From Globisporangium splendens (Eukaryota; Oomycota; Peronosporomycetes; Pythiales; Pythiaceae), in the NCBI GenBank assembly GCA_006386115.1, contig VFIW01000004.1, forward strand, positions 186,001 through 250,000: a DNA stretch of 64,000 nucleotides, read 5' to 3'. The position numbers were made by a program, and so were the translations under genes. The first letter of the stretch is position 1. Every line of letters starts with the position of its first letter. Under the pieces are notes generated by a model. The model was not told the origin of the DNA. It was given only the letters and a program-made list of their open reading frames with translations, and did not search any database. Below, one piece after another: positions 1 to 9,401 of this stretch.

Positions 1-3000
1 TGAACAAGCGCGTGCCGCTGTACAAGTCGAGCGGCAACAAGCTGCTCGTGTCGGCGCGCAACAAGGTGGACCGTCGCAATGCGCCAAAGTTCGAGACGCC
101 CGCTGTGCTCGAGTTCGAGGATGGCTCGCGCTTCCACGGCGTGTCGTTCGGCGCCAAGAAGTCGACGTCGGGCGAAGTCGTGTTCACGACCGGCATGGTC
201 GGGTACCCGGAGGCGCTGACCGACCCGTCGTTCAAGGGCCAGATCCTCAACATGACGTTCCCGATGATCGGTAACTACGGTGTACCATGCACCAAGACGC
301 TCGACGAGTTCGGGCTCAACAAGTTTATCGAATCCGACCGCATCCACGCGGCTGGTATGATCGTGCAAGACTACTCGAACCACCACAGCCACTGGAACGC
401 TGCGCAGTCGCTTTCACAATGGCTCGAGAGCGAGGGTATCCCTGGTATCGCTGGTCTGGATACGCGTGCGATCACCAAGAAGATCCGTGCCCACGGCGCC
501 ATGTCGGGCCGCATCATTGTCGAAGGCAGCGACACGCCAGACTTCGTGGACCCGAACGTGTCCAACCTCGCGGCGCAAGTGTCGACGAAGGAAGTGCGGA
601 TCTTCGGCAAGGGCAACCCATTGAAGATCTTGGCCGTGGACTGCGGTATTAAGTACAACATCATCCGTTCGTTGGTGTCGCGCGGTGCCGAAGTGAAGCT
701 CGTGCCTTGGAACCACGACATCTCGAAGGAATTCGGATGGTACGACGGTCTCTTCATCAGTAACGGACCAGGTGACCCGGCCATCATGGCCGAGACCACG
801 GCGCAATTGCAGAAGGCCATGAACTTGCAGGGCGACAACGTCAAGCCAATCTTCGGTATCTGTCTCGGTAACCAGTTGCTCGGTCGTGCCGCTGGTGCTA
901 ACACGTACAAATTGCCATTCGGCAACCGTGGTCAGAACCAGCCGGTGAACAACCTCAAGACCGGACAGAGCTACATCACGGCGCAGAACCACGGTTACGC
1001 TCTTGACGGCAAGACTCTGCCAAGCGAATGGGAGGAGCTCTTCGTGAACAGCAACGATGGCACAAACGAAGGTATCATCCACAAGACCAAGCCGTACTTC
1101 ACGGCGCAATTCCACCCAGAGCACAAGGGCGGTCCAACAGATACCGAGTTCCTCTTTGACATCTTCTTGGATGCCGTACGTCGCAACGAAAAGGGTCCGA
1201 TCACGAGCCTCGTGCAGCGTCCAGTGATTGAACGTCCACAGGTGAAGAAGGTGCTTGTGCTCGGTTCGGGCGGTCTCTCGATCGGTCAGGCCGGTGAGTT
1301 CGACTACTCGGGTTCGCAGGCGATCAAGGCTTTGAAAGAAGAATCGATTGAGACGATCTTGATCAACCCGAACATCGCGTCCGTACAGACCAACATCGAC
1401 CGATCGAGCGAGGCGCAGGCGAGCAGCGTGTACTACTTGCCAGTGAACCCGGACTTTGTCGAGATGGTCATCAAACGTGAGCGACCAGACGGTATTTTAA
1501 TCTCGATGGGTGGCCAGACGGCGCTCAACTGCGGTGTGGAGCTCCACAAGCGTGGTGTGCTCGACAAATATGGCGTACAAGTGCTCGGTACCCAGATCGA
1601 TGTGATTAACGCGACGGAAGACCGTGATCTGTTCAACTTGAAGTTGAAGGAGATCAACGAGAAGATCGCCAAGAGTTTCGCCGTCAACACGATTGAGGAC
1701 GCGGTCAAGTCGGCGTACGAGATCGGTTTCCCAGTCATGATCCGTTCGGCGTTCGCGCTCGGCGGTCTCGGCTCGGGTATCTGTGAGGACGAAGAGGAGC
1801 TCCGCTCGATGGCCAAGAAGGCGTTCGCGGGCAGTCCTCAGATCCTGGTCGAGCGCTCGATGAAGGGCTGGAAGGAAGTCGAGTACGAAGTCGTGCGTGA
1901 TGCCGCCAACAACTGTCTGACGGTGTGCAACATGGAGAACTTCGACCCACTGGGCATCCACACGGGTGACTCGATTGTCATTGCACCATCGCAGACGCTC
2001 TCGAACTCGGAGTACCACATGCTCCGTGAGACCGCGTTGAAGGTCGTGCGTCACTTGGGTATTGTCGGCGAATGTAATATTCAGTACGCGTTGAACCCTG
2101 AGTCGGAGGAGTACTGCATCATCGAAGTGAACGCTCGTTTGTCGCGATCGAGTGCGCTTGCGTCCAAGGCCACGGGTTACCCGTTGGCTTTCGTGGCTGC
2201 CAAGCTGGCGCTCGGTATCAACCTCCCAGAGTTGAAGAACTCGGTCACCAAGAGTACCACGGCGTGCTTCGAGCCTTCGTTGGACTACTGTGTGGCAAAG
2301 ATTCCTCGATGGGATTTGGCCAAGTTCGAGCACGTGAGCACGGAGATCGGTTCGTCGATGAAGAGTGTCGGTGAAGTGATGTCGATTGCGCGCAACTTTG
2401 AAGAAGCGATCCAGAAGGCTCTTCGTATGGTGGAGCCATCGGTGGAAGGTTTCGAGCCTCGCTTCCAGAAGATGAGCAAGGAGGAGCTCATCAAGGCGCT
2501 CGGCCGCCCAACGGACCGTCGTATCTACCAAATCGCGCACGCGTTGAAGGAAGGCATTTTGACGATCGATGAAGTCCACCAGATCACCAAGATCGACACG
2601 TGGTTCTTGAGCCGTCTCCAGGGCATCGCCGATTGCGACGTGAACCTCACTGGCAAGTCGGTGGACGAGATCACGCACGCGGAGATGATCGAAGCCAAGA
2701 AGCTCGGTTTCTCGGACCGTCAGTTGGGTCGTATGCTCGGATGCACGGACGACGCTGTCCGCGCGAAGCGAAAGAGCCTCGGCATCACGCCAAGCGTCAA
2801 GCAGATCGATACGTTGGCTGCAGAGTACCCAGCGCAGACCAACTACTTGTACATGACCTACAACGGTGACGAACACGATATCGAATCGCAAGACCCGAAC
2901 GACGGTGTGATGGTGCTCGGCAGTGGCGCGTACCGCATCGGTAGCTCGGTGGAGTTCGATTGGTGTGCTGTGAGCTGCATCCGCACGTTGCGCAAGCTCG

Positions 3001-4517
3001 GCCACCGTGCCGTGATGGTCAACTACAACCCCGAAACCGTGAGTACCGATTACGATGAGTGCGACCAGCTCTACTTCGAGGAGCTCTCGAAGGAGCGTGT
3101 GATGGATGTGTACGACCGTGAAGCGCCTAAGGGTGTGGTCGTGTCTGTCGGTGGTCAGATCCCAAACAACTTGGCGCTCCCACTGCACAAGGCTGGCGTC
3201 AAGATCCTCGGTACGAGCCCATTGATGATTGATAGCGCGGAAGACCGTTTCAAGTTCTCCAAGTTGATGGATGAAGCCGGTGTGCGTCAGCCAGAGTGGA
3301 AGGAACTCACGAGCATGTCTGCTGCGCGTGAATTCGCCTCGCGTGTTGGATACCCATGCCTCGTGCGTCCATCGTACGTGTTGAGTGGTGCTGCCATGAA
3401 CGTTGTCTACAACGGTGACGATCTCGAGAAGGTGCTCAACGAAGCCGTCGATGTGTCGCCAGAACACCCAGTCGTGATCACCAAGTTCGTGGAAGGCGCG
3501 AAGGAGCTCGAATTGGATGCCGTCGCCAAGGACGGTGTCGTGATCGCTGCTGCGATCTCGGAGCACGTTGAGAACGCTGGTGTCCACAGTGGTGACGCGA
3601 CGCTGATCTTGCCTCCAGTGGAAGCGAGCTCGTACTACCAGAACCAGATCCGCAAGATCGCGGAGAAGGTGGCCAAGGCGCTCAACATCTCGGGTCCATT
3701 CAACGCGCAGTTCCTCGCCAAGGGTGCCGATGTGAGCATCATTGAGTGCAACTTGCGTGCGTCGCGATCGTTCCCATTCGTGTCCAAGACCACGGGCTCG
3801 GACTTCATCCGTGCGGCCACCAAGGTCATGGTCGGCGAGTCGACCGAGAACGACAACTTGCCAGAATTGTACGGACCAAAGCGCCCAGAAGGCTTCGTCG
3901 GCATCAAGTCGCCAATGTTCTCGTACACTCGTCTCGGCGGTGCGGACCCATTGCTCGGTGTCGAGATGGCGTCGACGGGTGAAGTGGCTTGCTTCGGCAA
4001 GAACCACCACGAGGCGTTCCTGAAGGCGCTGATCTCGTCGAACTTCAAGCTCCCAGAGAAGAACATCTTGCTGTCGATGCAGGACAAGTTTACGGAAGAG
4101 TTTGTGCACGCGGCGTACAAGATGCACGAGCTCGGCTACAACCTGTACACTACGGAGAAGACGCACGAGTTCCTCAAGAAGTACGACATCCCAACGACCA
4201 AGTTGGACTTCCCACTGGACAACGAGGACAGCGAGAAGAACGTGCTCAAGTACATCAAGGACGGCAAGATCGACCTGGTCGTCAACTTGCCAAACAGCGA
4301 GAGCAAGCAGGTGAAGAATAACTACCTGATCCGCCGAACAGCCGTCGACTTCTCGATCCCGCTGCTCACCAACATCAGTCTCGTCAAGCTCTTTGTGGAA
4401 TCCATGGCGATCCACAAGGAACAGCCGATGCTCGGACTGGACTCTGACAGCCTCTATGATTATTACGCCCGTGAGAGCGAGGAAGATGCATGGACCGATG
4501 CGCGTGAATTCCACTAA
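1..4517 (+). CDS. Carbamoyl-phosphate synthetase, fused GATase + synthetase chain (5' partial)
   Basis: Makes carbamoyl phosphate from glutamine (or ammonia), bicarbonate and 2 ATP for arginine/urea or pyrimidine synthesis. The frame is open from base 3 to TAA at 4515-4517, so the true start lies upstream; the first apparent start is a GTG. Order seen: CPSase small-chain domain; class I glutamine amidotransferase with nucleophile Cys in GICLGNQ (codon 861-863) and the His-Glu pair in FHPEHKGG; two ATP-grasp halves with the repeated pattern [18 protein letters not shown] and [17 protein letters not shown]; a C-terminal MGS-like regulatory domain. No ATCase or DHOase domain follows, so this is not a CAD protein; the overall order resembles CPSase I/III. 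Because the GATase Cys is kept, glutamine dependence (type III-like) is inferred. A mitochondrial presequence would be outside the window. Convergent with the next gene, 111 bp away. Confidence 0.95.
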   Translation, partial: NKRVPLYKSSGNKLLVSARNKVDRRNAPKFETPAVLEFEDGSRFHGVSFGAKKSTSGEVVFTTGMVGYPEALTDPSFKGQILNMTFPMIGNYGVPCTKTLDEFGLNKFIESDRIHAAGMIVQDYSNHHSHWNAAQSLSQWLESEGIPGIAGLDTRAITKKIRAHGAMSGRIIVEGSDTPDFVDPNVSNLAAQVSTKEVRIFGKGNPLKILAVDCGIKYNIIRSLVSRGAEVKLVPWNHDISKEFGWYDGLFISNGPGDPAIMAETTAQLQKAMNLQGDNVKPIFGICLGNQLLGRAAGANTYKLPFGNRGQNQPVNNLKTGQSYITAQNHGYALDGKTLPSEWEELFVNSNDGTNEGIIHKTKPYFTAQFHPEHKGGPTDTEFLFDIFLDAVRRNEKGPITSLVQRPVIERPQVKKVLVLGSGGLSIGQAGEFDYSGSQAIKALKEESIETILINPNIASVQTNIDRSSEAQASSVYYLPVNPDFVEMVIKRERPDGILISMGGQTALNCGVELHKRGVLDKYGVQVLGTQIDVINATEDRDLFNLKLKEINEKIAKSFAVNTIEDAVKSAYEIGFPVMIRSAFALGGLGSGICEDEEELRSMAKKAFAGSPQILVERSMKGWKEVEYEVVRDAANNCLTVCNMENFDPLGIHTGDSIVIAPSQTLSNSEYHMLRETALKVVRHLGIVGECNIQYALNPESEEYCIIEVNARLSRSSALASKATGYPLAFVAAKLALGINLPELKNSVTKSTTACFEPSLDYCVAKIPRWDLAKFEHVSTEIGSSMKSVGEVMSIARNFEEAIQKALRMVEPSVEGFEPRFQKMSKEELIKALGRPTDRRIYQIAHALKEGILTIDEVHQITKIDTWFLSRLQGIADCDVNLTGKSVDEITHAEMIEAKKLGFSDRQLGRMLGCTDDAVRAKRKSLGITPSVKQIDTLAAEYPAQTNYLYMTYNGDEHDIESQDPNDGVMVLGSGAYRIGSSVEFDWCAVSCIRTLRKLGHRAVMVNYNPETVSTDYDECDQLYFEELSKERVMDVYDREAPKGVVVSVGGQIPNNLALPLHKAGVKILGTSPLMIDSAEDRFKFSKLMDEAGVRQPEWKELTSMSAAREFASRVGYPCLVRPSYVLSGAAMNVVYNGDDLEKVLNEAVDVSPEHPVVITKFVEGAKELELDAVAKDGVVIAAAISEHVENAGVHSGDATLILPPVEASSYYQNQIRKIAEKVAKALNISGPFNAQFLAKGADVSIIECNLRASRSFPFVSKTTGSDFIRAATKVMVGESTENDNLPELYGPKRPEGFVGIKSPMFSYTRLGGADPLLGVEMASTGEVACFGKNHHEAFLKALISSNFKLPEKNILLSMQDKFTEEFVHAAYKMHELGYNLYTTEKTHEFLKKYDIPTTKLDFPLDNEDSEKNVLKYIKDGKIDLVVNLPNSESKQVKNNYLIRRTAVDFSIPLLTNISLVKLFVESMAIHKEQPMLGLDSDSLYDYYARESEEDAWTDAREFH

Positions 4518-4628
4518 GTGTCTCTCCCCTCTGCGAACAATGACTCGCTCTAGCTAGTGGCAGAACAATACACAAAACATGAATACCTTCACCAAAACGT
4601 TGTCTCCTTCACTCTTTATGTGTGTGCA

Positions 4629-5654
4629 TTAACTTTGTGTGCTGCCAAAGAGCTGCATGTGGCTCGTTTTGATCCATTCTTCGATGCCATGCGCAAACAG
4701 CGACTGCAGATACGTTTGCTTTGCCTTGGCATTCATCTCCAGCAGCGCGCGCTCTTCGGCGTTGGGCTTGGCGCTCTTTTTCGTGGTCTTGCCCTCTGCG
4801 TGCGCCATCGCCATCTGCATGTACGTCTCGCTGAACGTGTCGATGAGCTCTGGGTGCTCGAGCAGCTTTGCCTCAAAGTGCTTCCACCGCGTGAACGCTG
4901 CGATGACGTACGCGTCGGCGACATCGAACGCAGCTTCAGAGAAGTTCCCATTGCGGTTCTTCGCGAAAATGCTTGTCTGACAGTCTCGGCACACATCTTT
5001 TGCGTCGTCTTCTGAGGTTGTTGGAGGCAAAAAGAAATGCGGTTCCTGCTGCTGCACGAAGCCCATGACCTGCTCCTTGATGTCCGTCTCGCTGCCTCTG
5101 GCGCTCGACTTCGTCTTCTTGGTCGCAGCGATGTTGAAGAACGCGCGCGCCGCCGACGGATGCGTGTGCACGGGCGGCGGGCAGTGGAAGCGCTGCCAGC
5201 ACGTGTACGACACGATACCGTTGAGCTGCGCGAGCTGGAAGATACCCTTGTTGTGGAACCGCCCGAAGCGGTACATCCGCATAAAGTCCTCAATGCCCAC
5301 GTGCCAGTGCAGATGACGCTCACCATTGGACTGCGTGCCCTTTGTATAATCCGCAAGGATGCTGCTGTGGACGCCCTTCAATGTGGCGTCAATGGCATGC
5401 GCGATCCCGAGTATATCGGAGCTCTGGATGTGCGCCGTCGGGATGTGCCCCCACGTGCACACGCGGCCGCGCTCGTTCAGCACGGCGTACCCGGTGCTGT
5501 TGGTGTTGATATCGAGACCCAGCACGCGCAGCGGCGGCGACTCGCGGATGAGCGACGTCGTGTGCTGCGCGACGCCGCTCGCGTGCAGCGCCGCGAGGAT
5601 GCGCTTCGTGTTGCGCCGCAGCGCAGGCGCCTTCGCGACCGCAGCTTTGGCCAT
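4629..5654 (-). CDS. RuvC-fold (mitochondrial resolvase-like) nuclease candidate
   Basis: Intronless 341-residue ORF with a clear ATG at 5652-5654. The N-terminus is rich in Ala/Arg/Lys with almost no acidic residues, compatible with an organelle targeting peptide. Around residue 45 the strand LRVLGLDINTNSTGYAVL matches the first RNase H-fold strand with its catalytic Asp. An acidic residue follows in HVGIEDFM, and a C-terminal helix AFDVADAYVIAAF has the D-x2-DA pattern of the last RuvC catalytic pair. That set (D, E, D, D) is the signature of the RuvC superfamily, which includes Holliday-junction resolvases such as Cce1/Ydc2. A central insert has a possible CxxC (CRDC). Resolvase activity is inferred; another RNase H-fold nuclease is possible. 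Confidence 0.6.
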   Translation of the reverse strand: MAKAAVAKAPALRRNTKRILAALHASGVAQHTTSLIRESPPLRVLGLDINTNSTGYAVLNERGRVCTWGHIPTAHIQSSDILGIAHAIDATLKGVHSSILADYTKGTQSNGERHLHWHVGIEDFMRMYRFGRFHNKGIFQLAQLNGIVSYTCWQRFHCPPPVHTHPSAARAFFNIAATKKTKSSARGSETDIKEQVMGFVQQQEPHFFLPPTTSEDDAKDVCRDCQTSIFAKNRNGNFSEAAFDVADAYVIAAFTRWKHFEAKLLEHPELIDTFSETYMQMAMAHAEGKTTKKSAKPNAEERALLEMNAKAKQTYLQSLFAHGIEEWIKTSHMQLFGSTQS

Positions 5655-5907
5655 CGCTTCTCGGCTTGTGTGTGAGCTTTCGTATTGCTGCAGTTGGTGC
5701 CTTTCATTGTCAGCCCTGATCCTATGCTTATCAAAATATCTGATACGAGACTCAAACCGGACTACTATATATTAGTGGTTGTATGGGAAACACAATGAAG
5801 GACTTCTATTGGCAGCGAGACTTCTATTCAGTAGCTGGACGGAGGCGAACCTCAAGTCATTTTGATTTCTAGCCCCACAACTGCAGCGTTCTTCTTTAGC
5901 CTCATGC

Positions 5908-8195
5908 TCATCGCTTGGACTTTGGTTTCCGTCTCGCAGTCGTCGTTGACGAAGACGCAGCAGCCTCCCTTGTAGCAGGTCTCGTCTCGATCTGCACTGT
6001 TCCTCCCTGGATGTCGTCTCGATAGTCCGACTGAGCGACTCTGTTCTGCGTGTCCAGGTAAAACATCAAATCGCGCACCTAAATGAAGCAAAAACAGCAA
6101 ACACATGCATGGATACAAGAAAGTAAGCACAATGACTCGCAATCGCGGCATATTTATGAATGCTTCCATGCTTCAAATGAAAACCAACCTGTCCTTCCAA
6201 ATCCGCGATGCGCATCGTCGTGTCCTGGCCGTTGCGAGTGCTTTGCTCTTCCAGAACCCGCACACGCTCTTTCCACTGCTTCTGGTTCTCAATTAGCGAC
6301 TTGTTCAGCTCTCTGAATTGACAAATAGAAAAACAAAACCGAACAGCATCAGTTGGAAATGCTCGCACAAAGTGTACTATGTGAATTGAGCTCCTGCCAC
6401 GAACCGGACAAACGTCAGTTCTTCCTCCAGTTTGTGCGCTTTCTGCGCGAGCGTTTCATTCGCCTTCTTGAGCTGTTTCTTGTCGTTCTCAAGCGCCTGA
6501 ACCAGTTGGCGATGGTCGCTTTCGTTGGCCGCCGCCAAGCGACGTTCGTAGAATAAACGCTGCTCCTCCAATTGGCTTTGTTGGCAAAACAAACAAGACA
6601 AGCAAGCGAATGAGATAACCGCAGCGACAACTCAATAGAAATATGTCAACACATCAAACCTCTTCAACAAAAAGTTGTACTCGACGGCCAACTTTTCAAG
6701 CTTCAGATGCTCGCCTTCTTCTTGCTCTGCTGCCGTCGTTGGCGGAATCTGCGATCGCTCGCCACTCACTGAACTCGGGTTTGGAAACTCGACAAACTTG
6801 CCATCCTGCTTGTTCAGAATGAGTCGGTGGACGTATCTGATCACAGAGTTTTGGCGCAAATTAGTATCAGATTGTAGCATCAAGCAGAGGACTATGCATA
6901 GAAGGCAGAAGGATTTGATGCCAACGTACCCATCGCCAGCGTAATCCCACACGCGCTGGGTCTCCAACTCCAGTGAGTATGTGTGGGACGTCTCTTGGAA
7001 ATGCTGCTTTGCATGCTCTCCCGAGTAGCGACCACACCCGACGTGGCCGCAGATGAGACAGATCCAAAGATGTTCGGTCGTATGACAAACCTGCAGACAT
7101 GCACAAAGGATATACGAACGAACCAGAAACCTATTGTATGCGTCATTCTGGACGCTTCTAGGCATGTGACTCGTCGATACGCACCTCACATGCCGAGACG
7201 ATGTCTCCGTGACTGTACCGACACACTGGACAACTCGATCCTTCCCATCGGAACAAACAGTCGCAATGGAAAGTATGGTTGCAGAGCGTCGTGAGGATGC
7301 CTGACGCCGACGCATCCAGACGGTCGAGACACACGGCGCACGTCGGGATTTCCGTCATCCCCGGTGGCGGCGGTGGGAACCGCTTTGATGTCAGTTTCGG
7401 CGACTTCACCGAAACTGTCGATACTTCTTCGTCCTGCTCCTGGTTCGAGTAGCCCTCCGTCAAAGTGCCAATCGCGCCATCCACAACCGAATCGTACTCG
7501 ATGCTGCGCACAAACACGATCTTGCAGCGCTCTTGCTCGATCGAGTTGAAGTACGTCCCATTATGCGCCTAGCGTAGATGAAGTCCCCATGCAAAGTTAG
7601 ATCATACTCGACAGTCTCAAAGTGCATCAACAAACAATCCAATCGGCATAACGCAGCGCACCATGAAAAACTGGTCAGCGCGATCTTGCGTGACGAACTG
7701 GAGCAGCGCCATGCAGTTGCTTCGCTCTGGATCCTGCAGCACACGCACCGACGCGATATCGTCCCGGAAACCCGCGAGAAATTCGAGCAATTCCACGGGC
7801 GACATGTGCGACGGAACGGTCACGATACACAGCAGCGTGTTGCGTTCGTGCGGCAATTGCTGGTACACACTGGACGTCGTCGTTGTCGCTGCGAGTGGGC
7901 TAAGCTTATGCACGTACGGCTGGTCGGGGCGGTAGAACCGCAGCTTTCCCGTCGTGACGCGGACCTGGGGATTCCCAGTGAGGAAATTCGCATCGGGCAA
8001 CTGCTTGTCCTCGCCGTCGCCATCCTCTTCTCCTCGTTGAAGCGCATCGTCGAGTCCGCGGCGCTGCGGCAGCAATGGGGACACAGACGAGCTCTTCTCC
8101 TCCTCGCTAACCTTGGCCTCCTCCCCGTACACGCCGTCGTCAAAGACGGCGGCCGCGACGTCCTCCCCATGCGCCTGCACGCGGATCTGGAACAT
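5908..8195 (-). CDS. BRAP-type RING / ZnF-UBP E3 ligase-like protein, 7 exons
   Basis: Homologue of BRCA1-associated protein (BRAP/IMP), a cytoplasmic RING ubiquitin ligase. Start is ATG 8193-8195; the longer upstream reading begins only with TTG. Exon 1 carries the BRAP2 domain ([18 protein letters not shown]), closed by a GTGCGC donor near 7667. Exon 2 (about 7570-7182) completes that domain and holds a C3HC4 RING (CAVCLDRL ... [13 protein letters not shown] ... CPVCR). Exon 3 (about 7092-6931) is a ZnF-UBP ([13 protein letters not shown] ... HAKQH). Later exons (about 6840-6665, 6570-6410, 6310-6190) form a coiled coil. The last (about 6078-5908) encodes the conserved end [18 protein letters not shown] and a basic Lys/Arg tail, stopping at TGA 5908-5910. 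Exon phases join cleanly where checked. Domain order and C-terminus match the family; exon edges are approximate. Confidence 0.88.
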
Positions 8196-9401
8196 CGTGC
8201 TGTTTCGCTCTTTTCTTTCTGGCAAAAAAAGCAACTCAGCACTCGACTAGGTCAGATGGCTCTGAATAAGGTGGCCCACGTGATTTCCTGGAAACAACAC
8301 ATATCGGCCATGCCAGTTACTTGAAAGTATAAAATTGGGATGGGGCACTATTGTAGACGTGGTGGTACGCTCACGAAGAGAGTGACGGGGTTCGGTTTGC
8401 AGCACAAAAGTGGTACACTGCTGGTACACTGCCAGGTGAATCAAGACAATGATGATACAGGCGATCGATCGCCTTGCACTGAAGTCGCTTTTATGCGTGA
8501 ACCGAACTCATGTGTCGTGACACTTTGGCTGTCAACATCAGCCATCGCTGCGTGTGACAGCGAGCAACACGCGTGCGTATATGGCTGCGACACACTGGAA
8601 GAAAACAGATAGCAAAGTACAATCCTTGCGCTCATATATTGCCGACGCACGTCCGGCGGCATCAATTTATTAGTGGATGCATTTTTGGCTCAAAGTCCCA
8701 GCGTTAGCAACGTTTACTAGGGTTTCAGTATTGAAATTGCACAGCAACATTTAGTTTCGACAGAACAGATTGCCAGCATGTTTGTAGGAGAAAAGTCAAT
8801 ACTGGCAGCAGCCAGATACAAAGGATCGACGGGCGGCCATGCTCACGATGGCAAAAGTGGCACAAACTGGTGGGAACGCAACCATTGCCACAGTTGCCTC
8901 CGCGATGGACGAGTCAACTCTTCCCTGTGCTGTTTGTCAGCGGCATTTTGCATGGGACCATTGCAAATGCCAGTGTTTCCTTTCTCTTCCCAGTGTCCAC
9001 GCCAGCGACTGACTCGAGCACGTCCTCTTCCTGCTCAACCCTTCGTCACATCAATTCACACAGTTTGTTTCCGATACATCTTGTATTACACATTCTGAGA
9101 GATGTGGGAAAAACATGCATTCTAGAAGGTTGAGCAAGGAGAGCGAGCAAGTGAAAGAATGTGCATAAAACGCGTTGCAAAAGAGAGAGAGAGAGGGTTG
9201 CAGATGCACGCGAGGGAACAACAGCAGGCGGCTGTCGTTCCACAGAAAGAGGCATGTCTGGACCATACAAACAGCCAGTCACTTTCGAAAAAGGGAAACT
9301 CCGCGTACGATTGTGCAGCAGCGCATAGAATTTTTCCCGACGTCCAGTGAGAAAGCAGTCTCCTTCGTGACGTATATTCCTTCCCGTTATTTGTACGCAG
9401 C
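8196..9401. other. Intergenic region between two divergent genes
   Basis: About 1.2 kb separating the BRAP-like gene (minus) and the mucin-like membrane protein gene (plus). Only short ORFs without recognisable motifs are present. A short GA-rich run lies near 9183-9196. It probably contains both promoters, but no core element stands out. Confidence 0.5.

Noticed and set aside
1497..4514. 1005-codon open frame antisense to the CPSase gene
   Set aside because: Shadow of a GC-rich codon-biased gene; composition (His/Arg/Val/Leu) has no domain and the sense strand is clearly CPSase.
7441..7460. GGTTCGAGT resembling a tRNA B-box
   Set aside because: Falls within the BRAP coding exon; no acceptor or anticodon stem can be drawn.
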